Assembly: GCA_003552325.1 (NCBI GenBank)
Contig: PUKM01000032.1
Coordinates: forward strand, 1-12,427
Direction: 5' to 3'
Length of the DNA: 12,427 nucleotides
Origin: Natrialbaceae archaeon
GTDB taxonomy: Archaea; Halobacteriota; Halobacteria; Halobacteriales; Natrialbaceae
Shown here: positions 1-6,092 of the stretch, piece after piece
How positions within the stretch are numbered: the stretch's first letter is position 1
Layout: the number at the start of each line of letters is the position of its first letter
Notes under the pieces: model-generated
Database searches by the model: none
The model's input: the letters and a program-made list of their open reading frames with translations, nothing else
What the model was told of the DNA's origin: nothing
Position numbers and translations under genes: made by a program

Positions 1-201
1 ATGGAGGTCGACGGGCGCATCCACCACCACAGGCACCCCAAGCCACAGTCGATCCCGTGACTTCCAGCAACCCACCACAGCACCCTTCCCCACCATTGCC
101 GCGCTGTGTTCACGGACGCGGGCCTGCACCTCCCGCTGCCGGTTCACAGCTTTCGACGATGCGGGCTTTGCACCGGCCTCCATCGTCTCCGCAATTTTCA
201 C
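1..201 (-). CDS. Possible partial gene, unknown product, running off the left edge
   Basis: On the minus strand a frame is open from the stop at 214-216 to the window edge. Plausible starts are GTG at 199-201 (reading MKIAETMEAGAKPASSK) or ATG at 181-183. The visible peptide has a mixed composition with Lys, Glu and Val and a hydrophobic stretch LWLGVPVVVDAPVDL near the edge. This is unlike the Pro/Arg/His/Ser-rich translation of the opposite strand (57-383), which looks like an antisense shadow. By eye about 70% of third codon positions are G or C, lower than in the neighbours. It would lie about 45 bases downstream of the cyclo-ligase-like gene on the same strand, so the two may share a transcript. 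I do not recognise the family, and a chance open frame of about 65-70 codons in GC-rich DNA cannot be excluded. Confidence 0.4.
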   Translation of the reverse strand, partial: MKIAETMEAGAKPASSKAVNRQREVQARVREHSAAMVGKGAVVGCWKSRDRLWLGVPVVVDAPVDLH

Positions 202-246
202 ACCCTCGAGTAGCTAGTCTCGATCACGGGCCACACAGCACTCCTC

Positions 247-963
247 TCAGCGTGTGCTCTCCGTCGAGTCACGGAGCGCTTCGAGGACCGGGATTGCATC
301 GAGTTGCGCGTCCGACAGTGCCTCCCAATCGATCCCCGCGGGTTTGTCCACTGAATCCGGTCGAATGCATCGATCAGCGGTGACGATCAGGTCCATTGGA
401 ACGTCGTGAGCATCTCCCTCGAGTCCCTCGACCAGCTGTCGCTCGTGAACGGTCGTTACGACGGGTGTCTGCTCGTCGACCAGGTCGAACTCTCGGAGGA
501 GTGCGTACTCGAGATCGCTGTATCCCTCACCCTTGCCAATACGAACACCCGACTCGCTGACGGCGACGCTGCCGGAGACGATGAGGTCGATTTCGCCCAC
601 CTCGTCGGGTTCGACTGGAACGCCGTGAGTCGACGACCCCGAGACCGTCGTCGCCTCGTCGTAGTCCTCGAGGACGTCCGGATCGAGTTTCAGAAAGCAC
701 TGTTCGTCTCGCAGTCTCGGGACGGCCATGTAGACGGTCTTTCCGTCGCGAAGGGCGCGCCGTCGAACCGGAAGCTGTGGCGCGTCGGGGTTGGCTTTGA
801 TCGTATCTGCGGCTCCCCACTCCGGCTGGTCAGCCAGTCGTGCAGCCGCCTCGGGTGCGCCAGCGAAGTTGGGAATTCGTCCATGTGGTGGAAACGGAAA
901 CCGAGCGACACCTGACTCCTCGAGCTCGTCCCAGATGCGTTCGCGGACCGCTGCTTTCGTCAT
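247..963 (-). CDS. 5-formyltetrahydrofolate cyclo-ligase family protein
   Basis: This 238-residue protein resembles the MTHFS / 5-formyltetrahydrofolate cyclo-ligase superfamily, whose members convert 5-formyl-THF to 5,10-methenyl-THF using ATP. The family-type glycine-rich segment is visible as GVRIGKGEGYSDLEYALL at about residues 139-156, corresponding to the G-x-G-x-GYYD region of cyclo-ligases. An N-terminal basic helix and a segment with FPFPPHGRIPNFAG (about 22-35) follow the pattern of the archaeal/MTHFSD-like branch. Substrate use in this branch is less certain than in bacterial cyclo-ligases, so the reaction is a family-level inference. ATG at 961-963 was chosen because the frame upstream (to 1401) runs antisense through thioredoxin and its promoter. 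It is divergent from thioredoxin with about 108 bases between the starts. No strong TATA box is visible before it. Confidence 0.8.
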   Translation of the reverse strand: MTKAAVRERIWDELEESGVARFPFPPHGRIPNFAGAPEAAARLADQPEWGAADTIKANPDAPQLPVRRRALRDGKTVYMAVPRLRDEQCFLKLDPDVLEDYDEATTVSGSSTHGVPVEPDEVGEIDLIVSGSVAVSESGVRIGKGEGYSDLEYALLREFDLVDEQTPVVTTVHERQLVEGLEGDAHDVPMDLIVTADRCIRPDSVDKPAGIDWEALSDAQLDAIPVLEALRDSTESTR

Positions 964-1042
964 ACGAACAGCTCGTGGTGGTCGGACCTGAGTGTACCGT
1001 TTCACCCCACTCGAGTCGTGGCAACAAGCCACTGGTGGGAAA

Positions 1043-1051
1043 CCCTTATGC
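1043..1051 (+). promoter_or_regulatory. TATA-like box of the thioredoxin gene
   Basis: CCCTTATGC is centred about 25 bases before the ATG at 1072. A purine-rich stretch, GGGAGGA at 1057-1063, lies between them and could act as a ribosome binding site if transcription starts earlier. Both favour the start at 1072 over the upstream codons at 1018 or 1048. A nearly identical stretch (CCCTTATCGCG) occurs just before the palindromic repeat near 4370. Confidence 0.5.
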
Positions 1052-1071
1052 GCGATGGGAGGAAAGGGTCG

Positions 1072-1350
1072 ATGAACGGTATGACTGTCACGCTCAAGGA
1101 CTTCTACGCAGACTGGTGTGGACCCTGCAAAACCCAGGATCCTATCCTCGAGGAACTCGAATCCGACTGGGACGGTCGGTTCGAAGTCGAGAAAGTCAAC
1201 GTCGACGAAGAACAGGACGTAGCAAACGAATATCAGGTCCGCTCGCTCCCGACGCTGATCATCGAGAACGATGATGGCGTCGTCGAGCGGTTCGTCGGTG
1301 TCACCCAGCGCGAAGACATCGAGGACGCCCTCGAGAGCGCGGGCGCCTGA
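1072..1350 (+). CDS. trxA: Thioredoxin
   Basis: A 92-residue thioredoxin-fold protein that reduces disulfides in cytoplasmic proteins. The redox motif WCGPC is at residues 15-19 and the cis-proline loop SLPTL is at 58-62, followed by the last strand and helix (IIENDDGVVERFVGV). It is short because the fold's first strand and helix are trimmed, as in many small haloarchaeal thioredoxins. The start at 1072 gives MNGMTVTLKDFYADWCGPC and is supported by GGAGG nine bases upstream and a TATA-like box at 1043-1051; ATG 1081 is an alternative. It stands alone, with a T-rich run (ATTTTTCT, near 1363-1370) shortly after the stop that may help end transcription. The partner reductase is not in the window. 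Confidence 0.93.
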   Translation: MNGMTVTLKDFYADWCGPCKTQDPILEELESDWDGRFEVEKVNVDEEQDVANEYQVRSLPTLIIENDDGVVERFVGVTQREDIEDALESAGA

Positions 1351-1442
1351 GCACGGAACGTATTTTTCTGCGGTCACCGTGAGCCGACGAGCCACCAGCA
1401 CACAGCCGAAACTTCAATGGCTTCGACCACCCACGTCGGCGT

Positions 1443-1964
1443 ATGTACGCGATCGTCGGGTGTAGCTCGTGTTCGAACCTCTGGCTCATCGAAGGCCGCT
1501 CGAAGACCGTCCAGTGTCCACGCTGTGGCTCCCGGCGACCCTACGAGAAGCGACGAAAGTTCCTCGAGACCGACGACCCGGACCACGCACGCGAAGTCAG
1601 AGCCTCCATGCTCGCCAGCCGACAGGGCGAAAGCGACGCCTTTGCCCGCGTCGATGCTTTCGGTGACCTAGAGGACACCGTCGAGGACGGGGTGATCCCC
1701 GACGAAGAGTACCTCGAGGCGGCAGGCCTCGACGTAGACGAACTCGCGGCGGCAGGCGATCGAAACACCCGCCAACCTGCCAGTCAGAGCAAACGAGCGG
1801 TGGTCGAAGAGGCACTCGAGACACTCGAGTCGCCAACGGAGGCCGATATCGTCGACTATGCCACAGATCGTGGGGTCGAGGCCACGTACGTGCAATCGGC
1901 TCTGGAGAAACTGGTTCGACGGGGGGCGGTGAGTGAGAGTCGGGGGACGTATCGCCTCTTGTAA
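1443..1964 (+). CDS. DUF5817-like zinc-ribbon and winged-helix protein
   Basis: This 173-residue protein begins with a zinc ribbon: C7-x2-C10 and C25-x2-C28 (GCSSC and CPRCGS). A basic stretch follows (RRPYEKRRKF), then an acidic, probably flexible middle. The C-terminal 55-60 residues (SKRAVVEEALETLESPTEAD to the end) have the helix pattern and terminal beta-wing (GAVSESRGTYRLL) of a winged-helix domain. The layout suits a small nucleic-acid-binding protein. It matches the haloarchaeal family I know as DUF5817, whose function is unknown to me. ATG 1443 is the first codon giving the ribbon; a weak TATA-like stretch (CTTCAATGG) lies about 28 bases before it. The gene is separated from thioredoxin by about 90 bases and is probably transcribed separately. 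Confidence 0.8.
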   Translation: MYAIVGCSSCSNLWLIEGRSKTVQCPRCGSRRPYEKRRKFLETDDPDHAREVRASMLASRQGESDAFARVDAFGDLEDTVEDGVIPDEEYLEAAGLDVDELAAAGDRNTRQPASQSKRAVVEEALETLESPTEADIVDYATDRGVEATYVQSALEKLVRRGAVSESRGTYRLL

Positions 1965-1996
1965 CTCACGAGACCAGGGGGACCGCGCGAGACCGC

Positions 1997-2006
1997 TATC
2001 CATATC
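1997..2006 (+). promoter_or_regulatory. TATA-like box for the membrane protein at 2030
   Basis: TATCCATATC is centred about 27 bases before the ATG at 2030, the spacing expected for a leaderless haloarchaeal transcript. Confidence 0.5.
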
Positions 2007-2029
2007 TGTCGTCGCCTGAATACACAGGC

Positions 2030-2407
2030 ATGAGCGACACCTTCGAAGCCCAGGGGACGGTAATCGCGGTTGGGCTCCTTGCCGCTGTCGCCGTCATGCT
2101 CTTTGGAGTCGTCGTCAGCCCGACCATCGCTGGCGTCGACACGATGGTCGCGATGATGTGGATCTTCGCCGCAACCTTCGGCGCGATGTCGGTGCTCCAC
2201 GCTGTCGTTGGGCAGTACAATTTCGCCTGGGGCCATGGCGGCGCGGCGTTCGGATGGGTGCTGATCCTCCTCGAGTCGAGTTCGTTCAGCGTGACGCTCG
2301 GCCTCGGCCTGCTCGTGCTTTCGGGTGGATACATTTTCCTGTTGAGTCGGCGCTCGGAACGACAGGTGGTCGACGCTGACTCTGAAGCCGACCAATTGGA
2401 CTCATAA
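2030..2407 (+). CDS. Four-helix integral membrane protein, unknown function
   Basis: A 125-residue protein with four hydrophobic segments, at about residues 9-30, 38-62, 67-82 and 87-106, and an acidic cytoplasm-type tail after the RRSER motif at 107-111. No catalytic or transport motif is recognisable. Gly, Ala and Phe are frequent inside the helices (WIFAATFGAMSVLHAVVGQY), and two small loops carry His. The protein looks like one of the short uncharacterised membrane proteins common in haloarchaea. It has its own TATA-like box and converges on the 42-residue peptide gene at 2437-2565, 29 bases away. Confidence 0.75.
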   Translation: MSDTFEAQGTVIAVGLLAAVAVMLFGVVVSPTIAGVDTMVAMMWIFAATFGAMSVLHAVVGQYNFAWGHGGAAFGWVLILLESSSFSVTLGLGLLVLSGGYIFLLSRRSERQVVDADSEADQLDS

Positions 2408-2436
2408 TGATCGGGGGTGTCTGGGCCGGGCCACAG

Positions 2437-2565
2437 CTACAGCAGTCCCAGTACCGACGCACTCGAGAGCGTGAGGGCGACGATACCGACGATGAGCTCG
2501 AGGACCAGAAGGGCCCGGTACAGCCGATACTGCTCGAGGTCCGGGGGGTCGTTTGCGGCGGACAT
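2437..2565 (-). CDS. 42-residue single-span membrane peptide
   Basis: A short reading frame on the minus strand encodes a polar start (MSAANDPPDLEQYRLYRALL) followed by a strongly hydrophobic helix (VLELIVGIVALTLSS, about 21-35) and a short hydrophobic end SVLGLL, then TAG. The layout of an N-terminal acidic/tyrosine-rich amphipathic part and one membrane helix, together with consistent use of G/C third positions, looks like real coding sequence. An in-frame TGA lies eight codons upstream, so the ATG at 2563-2565 is the only reasonable start. I see no convincing TATA box at the usual distance; transcription may come from further upstream (for instance the region around 2640) or continue from the regulator gene. 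Function is unknown. Confidence 0.65.
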   Translation of the reverse strand: MSAANDPPDLEQYRLYRALLVLELIVGIVALTLSSASVLGLL

Positions 2566-2726
2566 AGGTGGTGCGCCCGCGGGTGCTCACCGAGCGGACG
2601 CATTCATTGCTATCGGTGACGACCTGCAATTCGATACGCCAAAAGCGAGGAGTGAAAGTGAAAGTCGAGGATCGGCACACCTGGTCCTGATGGGTCGATA
2701 GCTCCAATGAGACGTCCGCGTCGTGG

Positions 2727-2751
2727 CGAGACGTGACCGCGCTACGTCTCG
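2727..2751. other. Hairpin at the 3' end of the regulator gene
   Basis: An 8-bp perfect inverted repeat, CGAGACGT / ACGTCTCG, with a 9-base loop, spans the stop codon of the ArsR-type gene (minus strand, 2742-2744). There is no T-run after it, so it is not a classical terminator. It may stabilise the 3' end of the message or be coincidental. Confidence 0.35.
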
Positions 2752-3407
2752 TCGGCCCGTTGTAACTCCCACCCGCGTTCGGTCCTGGTCACGACACCCT
2801 CGTCGGCGAGCGTTTCGAGCAGTTCGGCGACCACCTCTCTCGGGACGCCTATGTCGCGACTGAGAGCCGAGACCCCTTTGGGTTCCTGATGAATACTGGC
2901 CAATAGGTCCGCGTGGATACGACTCTCCCTGCCCATCCCGATGGCATCAGAAATGCGGTCGAGCGTATCACAGAGCCGCCCCTGCACCCACCGCTGTGCC
3001 AGGGAGAGCTCGTTCTCGAGCGCCTCGAGGTCCTCGAGTGCCGCCAGTAGTTCGTCGAGGTCGGTCGAGTCGTCGGCTGTCAGCTCGAACGAGAGGTGTC
3101 GACAGGACGTGATATCGAAGGAGTTGTTCTGCGGATAGGCACTCTTACTTGCGAATCCGTACGGCGAGACGTTGACCTCGAGCCGGACGTTTCGGGCGAT
3201 GTGGAAGTACTTTCGTCGCTGGTCGTCGACGTGACTCTCGATTAGTCCGGTTTCTTCGAGTTTGCGCAAGTGGTCGATAACGGCCTTTGGGCTGACGCCG
3301 AGGTACTCAGAGATTTCCGTCACGTAACAGGGCTTCCGAGAGAGCAGTCTGAGGATACGTCGCCGGTTCTCGTTCCCGAGCAAATCCAGCAACGCTGCGG
3401 AGTCCAT
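2742..3407 (-). CDS. ArsR-type winged-helix regulator with two HTH domains
   Basis: A 221-residue DNA-binding regulator. Residues 5-75 form a typical haloarchaeal ArsR/winged-helix domain: LLGNENRRRILRLLSRKP, then VTEISEYLGVSPKAVIDHLR (recognition helix about 38-50) and the wing LIESHVDDQRRKYFHI. A linker with VNVSPYGFASKSAY leads to an acidic amphipathic helix (about 115-150) suited to dimerisation. Residues 163-216 form a second winged-helix unit (LASIHQEPKGVSALSRDIGV and EGVVTRTERGWEL). No Cys/His metal site of the classical ArsR type is evident, so the signal it senses is unknown. It is preceded by a TATA-like stretch (GTTTTTCC on the minus strand, near 3433-3440) about 29 bases from the start. 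Its neighbour on the same strand is the secreted protein at 3477. Confidence 0.82.
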   Translation of the reverse strand: MDSAALLDLLGNENRRRILRLLSRKPCYVTEISEYLGVSPKAVIDHLRKLEETGLIESHVDDQRRKYFHIARNVRLEVNVSPYGFASKSAYPQNNSFDITSCRHLSFELTADDSTDLDELLAALEDLEALENELSLAQRWVQGRLCDTLDRISDAIGMGRESRIHADLLASIHQEPKGVSALSRDIGVPREVVAELLETLADEGVVTRTERGWELQRADET

Positions 3408-3476
3408 CTACCCGGCGTAGGAGATGGGGACGGAAAAACGTGTCTCTCGGTGTATCCTACAGAGCCCTAGCAGGCT

Positions 3477-4181
3477 TCAGGTGTCTCCGGTATTTCCTGA
3501 CCCGCGACGGTCTTTCTCATCCGTGTCGTCGTCGTGTCCAGCGGTATCGTCTTCTTTGGTGGTGTTCTCTCCGGGTGGACCCGTGTCAGCCGCACCTGGG
3601 TGCTCATCGCTGTCGTTCATCGGGCCACCGGCGTGGTCAGGGGGGCCCTGTGGCGGGTCGATCCCTTGCATCTGTTGGGCTCGTTCAGCGACGTCAGGTC
3701 CGGCGAGATCAGCGGCCTCAGCCCGGAGCTCCTGAATCGTCTCCGCATCTACGTTCTCGGCTGTCGCTCGCTGGGCTGTCACGTTCATCGACGAGTCAGT
3801 CGCGCCGAGGTCGGCCGCCAATCGGCTTTTTCTGGCTTCGTACTCAGCGTCGTCGAAGTTGCCTGCACCGTTCTCGAGTGCCGCTGATTCGTTCGAGAGT
3901 GACTCGAGCGCCATCTCGTGGTTCGCCGTCCGTTGGTCGATCAGTCTCTCGCGCTCTTCGGCATCCGCGGCTTCGTAGGCCGCGTCGAACATACCGTCAT
4001 CGACGTTCTGGGCCGCGTTTGCGGTGTTCGCCTGCATGAACGTCGAGACTTCGTCGCTGAGCGCTGGATCATCCTCCGTGGATTCATTGGTGTCTGCCCC
4101 CCCGTCGAGCGTGGCCGTTGCCGGGACCATGAGCAGTCCGGCCACAACCACGAGTACGATGAGACCACGGGTTACGGTCAT
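3477..4181 (-). CDS. Secreted acidic protein with N-glycosylation sequons
   Basis: A 234-residue exported protein. The N-terminus MTVTRGLIVLVVVAGLLMVP is a Sec-type signal peptide with a likely cleavage near ATA-TLDGG (about residue 24). There is no twin arginine and no lipobox cysteine, and no later membrane segment, so it is probably released or held at the cell surface. The mature part is rich in Asp, Glu, Ala and Asn, with helical stretches (about 45-165) and a disordered Pro/Gly/Asp-rich tail. Five N-x-S/T sequons are visible, at N32, N97, N133, N189 and N206, fitting haloarchaeal surface glycosylation. The ATG at 4179-4181 is used rather than the TTG one codon upstream because a TATA box lies 26 bases before it. 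Function is unknown. Confidence 0.75.
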   Translation of the reverse strand: MTVTRGLIVLVVVAGLLMVPATATLDGGADTNESTEDDPALSDEVSTFMQANTANAAQNVDDGMFDAAYEAADAEERERLIDQRTANHEMALESLSNESAALENGAGNFDDAEYEARKSRLAADLGATDSSMNVTAQRATAENVDAETIQELRAEAADLAGPDVAERAQQMQGIDPPQGPPDHAGGPMNDSDEHPGAADTGPPGENTTKEDDTAGHDDDTDEKDRRGSGNTGDT

Positions 4182-4202
4182 CAAACCGGGATACCAACCG
4201 AT

Positions 4203-4212
4203 CCATAAAAAA
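4203..4212 (-). promoter_or_regulatory. TATA box of the secreted protein gene
   Basis: Read on the minus strand it is TTTTTTATGG, centred 26 bases before the ATG at 4181. It is one of the clearest TATA boxes in the window and lies directly next to the repeated motifs at 4216-4266. Confidence 0.65.
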
Positions 4213-4215
4213 CCC

Positions 4216-4266
4216 GAACCGTCGTTCGAACCGTTTAGCCCCCTGAACGGATCGTTCGAACGGTTT
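4216..4266. promoter_or_regulatory. Candidate operator: two related 14-bp motifs 30 bp apart
   Basis: CGTTCGAACCGTTT (4223-4236) and CGTTCGAACGGTTT (4253-4266) differ at one base and are exactly 30 bp apart, close to three helical turns. Each contains the palindrome TTCGAA and is preceded by a partial copy of its own end (GAACCGT at 4216, GAACGGA at 4245), giving paired half-sites 12-13 bp apart. A weaker third copy, CGTTCGCAACCGTTC, is at 4308-4322. They sit just upstream of the TATA box of the secreted protein gene, where archaeal activators often bind. The binding protein is unknown. Confidence 0.45.
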
Positions 4267-4390
4267 GTGGCTTTTTACCCCACTACAGTCTGGCACTTTC
4301 ACCGCGTCGTTCGCAACCGTTCACCACCAGTCATTTTACCCAGGCGAACGCAGCGGTGGTGGCAGTGGACCCTTATCGCGACCAAGCCGG

Positions 4391-4473
4391 TCATACTGTC
4401 GGCTGTACGTCGTTCACGACGCTCGCCTCCCCGAGTGGCGAGTATCTTCACACAGTGACAGCCAACAGTATCA
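4391..4473 (+). repeat. 83-bp palindromic element, copy 1
   Basis: The element has outer arms ATACTGTCGGCTGT (4393-4406) and ACAGCCAACAGTAT (4458-4471), which pair with one mismatch. Inside is a stem with the core CTCGCC / GGCGAG around a short loop. It matches the reverse complement of 12340-12422 at 76 of 83 positions with no gaps. The first 29 and last 24 bases are identical between copies, and the inner stem here is less perfect than in copy 2. No clear target-site duplication flanks it. It could be a MITE-like or REP-like mobile repeat, a structured RNA or a regulatory site. Confidence 0.85.
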
Positions 4474-4557
4474 CTTACCCGATGAAAAACAGCGTCACCG
4501 GTCGCCTCGAGTGGAAACCACACTGAAAGCGGGTGCGTATAAGTCTATCCGCAGAAT

Positions 4558-4565
4558 AATTATAA
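4558..4565 (+). promoter_or_regulatory. TATA box of the DUF5802 gene
   Basis: AATTATAA is centred about 30 bases before the ATG at 4592, giving a transcript that starts at or within a few bases of the ATG. Confidence 0.65.
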
Positions 4566-4591
4566 GCGGTGAGGGCCTGTGTCATGGTAAC

Positions 4592-4954
4592 ATGTTCGAG
4601 CGGTTCTCCCGAAGCTACTATCTCGGACGTCTCTACGTCACACCGACGACGAGTGACTACGCTTGCATGGAACGCACACAACACGAACGCATTAACGAGG
4701 CCGTCTACGCGACTGGCGATGGCATCGAACGACTCGACAACCCCCTCGTGATGAAACTCGAGTCGGGCCACTTCGCCGTCCACGGGACTGACGAGGTGCC
4801 CGCAAATACGCTCGCGATTCCAGAATCGATGCTCGAAGGGACGCGAATCCGAAATCCACCAGCGCTGAAAGAAGTCTTTCTCGCCCGGCGTGAACGCGCC
4901 GAGCAGCTCCTCGGATTCAGCGTGGGGAGTCAACTCCCCCGTGACCACTCCTAA
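4592..4954 (+). CDS. DUF5802 family protein
   Basis: A 120-residue soluble protein that matches the haloarchaeal DUF5802 family as I know it. Recognisable segments are the start MFERFSRSYYLGRLYV, the middle MERTQHERINEAVYATGDGI, then LDNPLVMKLESGHFAVHG, and near the end RNPPALKEVFLARRERAEQL. Length and order agree with the family's usual size of about 110-120 residues. No enzymatic motif is apparent and its function is not known. ATG 4592 is chosen because the family signature begins there and a good TATA box lies 30 bases upstream; the longer frame from 4265 would translate the intergenic repeat. It stands alone, with 128 bases before the next gene. Confidence 0.85.
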   Translation: MFERFSRSYYLGRLYVTPTTSDYACMERTQHERINEAVYATGDGIERLDNPLVMKLESGHFAVHGTDEVPANTLAIPESMLEGTRIRNPPALKEVFLARRERAEQLLGFSVGSQLPRDHS

Positions 4955-5050
4955 CGTGGCAGGCCCCGCTCGTGGACCACTGTGAGTGACACTGCTGGCT
5001 GATAGGGAGACACTGCTCTCCGCCGGGAGACGGGCGGCCGGAACCGGGAC

Positions 5051-5058
5051 CTAAAAGT
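5051..5058 (+). promoter_or_regulatory. TATA-like box of the VLRF1 gene
   Basis: CTAAAAGT is centred about 28 bases before the ATG at 5083, consistent with a leaderless transcript. Confidence 0.55.
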
Positions 5059-5082
5059 GCCGTCGGTTCGCGTATTGAGCCG

Positions 5083-6012
5083 ATGATCGACGAGTTGCTC
5101 GGTCGAGCCACACTGAAAGAACGCATCGAGGAACTCGAGGAGGAGACAGAACGATTGCGCCGGCGATACGAGGCGGAGTCAGACCGCCGAGCCGACGCCA
5201 TCACCGACAAACAGGAAGCCGAACGGGAGCAGAACAAACTCGAGGATCGCATCGCCCAACTCGAAGGGGAACTCGAGCGCCAGCGTGAGCGTGCCGACCA
5301 GCAATCTGGTGCTGCGGGCACGCTCGAGCCACGACGTCGTGACCGACTCTCGCGTGGGGAGACGGTGACCGTCCTCGATCGGCTCGAGTCGTTTCGAGCG
5401 GGGCCGGAAGGGGCCTGTACGGCGGTCGTTCCAGACGGGGAGGTTCCGGACGCGGTGTCGACCCACCTGGGGCCACGCCAGCGGTTGCTCGAGGGGAGTG
5501 ACACATATGTCGTCTGTTACGACGATGCAGACCTGCTATCGGTGGCGCTCGCTCCACCGATTGGGCCCGCATCGGAGACGCCACGTGTCGGCTGGAGCGA
5601 TAGATTCGACCTCGAGCGCGAGTGGTTTCTCCCACGTGGCCGCTTTACCCTCGCCCTGGTTCGGGCGGACCTGTTCGCGCTCGGCGTCTATGACGGCGAG
5701 GACCGACAGGACTTCCACGGATTCGAGAGTGACGTCAAAAGCAGCCACTCCAAGGGCGGGTTCTCACAGGGACGGTTCGAGCGGATTCGCGACGGGCAAA
5801 TAGCCGACCACCTCGAGCGTGCCCGGAGTGCGCTGGCTGAGCATCGCGACGGCTCCCTCTATCTGGTCGGCCAGCAGGAAGCGATTTCGCGTCTGAGCGA
5901 CCACCTCGAACCGCACGCGACGGCGACCGTTGACGCGACAGGGGCTCCGAAAGCCGCCCTCGAGGATGCGTTTCGTGACTTCTTCAGGACTGAGCTGGTC
6001 GTTCTTGGCTGA
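5083..6012 (+). CDS. Vms1/ANKZF1-like (VLRF1) peptidyl-tRNA hydrolase
   Basis: A 309-residue protein likely to release nascent chains from stalled ribosomes by cutting peptidyl-tRNA, as Vms1/ANKZF1 and eRF1-type factors do. Residues 10-75 are a charged coiled coil (repeats of ELEEET, ELEGELER). Residues about 90-309 match the VLRF1/eRF1-like fold. The key loop is HSKGGFSQGRFERIR at 222-236, the counterpart of the GGQ loop; Q229 is the likely catalytic glutamine. The fold continues with LYLVGQQEAISRLSDHL at 259-275 and ends with an FFRTELVVLG strand. The eukaryotic ankyrin and p97-binding parts are absent, and the N-terminal coiled coil presumably contacts the ribosome instead. It has its own TATA-like box. 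Family assignment is from motif pattern; the catalytic residue is inferred. Confidence 0.8.
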   Translation: MIDELLGRATLKERIEELEEETERLRRRYEAESDRRADAITDKQEAEREQNKLEDRIAQLEGELERQRERADQQSGAAGTLEPRRRDRLSRGETVTVLDRLESFRAGPEGACTAVVPDGEVPDAVSTHLGPRQRLLEGSDTYVVCYDDADLLSVALAPPIGPASETPRVGWSDRFDLEREWFLPRGRFTLALVRADLFALGVYDGEDRQDFHGFESDVKSSHSKGGFSQGRFERIRDGQIADHLERARSALAEHRDGSLYLVGQQEAISRLSDHLEPHATATVDATGAPKAALEDAFRDFFRTELVVLG

Positions 6013-6061
6013 CTCCCGTCCATCCATCGCCGACCTCGACACGCCTCGCCGCGGGCTGTAC

Positions 6062-6070
6062 GGTTAAGTA
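6062..6070 (+). promoter_or_regulatory. TATA-like box of the DUF1611/epimerase operon
   Basis: GGTTAAGTA is centred about 27 bases before the ATG at 6093. No other promoter-like stretch is seen before the second gene, whose start overlaps the first gene's stop. Confidence 0.55.
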
Positions 6071-6092
6071 CCCCCTGGTCTTTGCACACCGT

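Larger units (their letters stand above)
4182..4591. other. 410-base intergenic region between divergent genes
   Basis: No gene-like frame is supported here. The region holds, in order: the minus-strand TATA box of the secreted protein gene, three related TTCGAAC/AACCGTT-type motifs, a free-standing TATA-like stretch (CCTTATCGCG at 4371-4380), the 83-bp palindromic element, a second TATA-like stretch (CGTATAAGTC near 4536-4545) and the TATA box of the DUF5802 gene. The unused TATA-like stretches make a short non-coding transcript conceivable. Confidence 0.6.

Noticed and set aside
57..383. Plus-strand frame of 108 codons
   Set aside because: Its translation is Pro/His/Ser/Arg-rich low-complexity sequence and overlaps the end of the cyclo-ligase-like gene on the other strand; it looks like an antisense shadow.
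406..915. Plus-strand frame of 169 codons
   Set aside because: It lies entirely antisense to the cyclo-ligase-like gene, which has recognisable family motifs; this frame has none.
4391..4473. CRISPR repeat or tRNA-like element
   Set aside because: There are only two copies 7.9 kb apart in opposite orientation without spacers, and the fold is a long nested hairpin, not a cloverleaf.
4475..4948. Minus-strand frame of 157 codons
   Set aside because: It is antisense to the DUF5802 gene, whose family signature, TATA box and start are clear.
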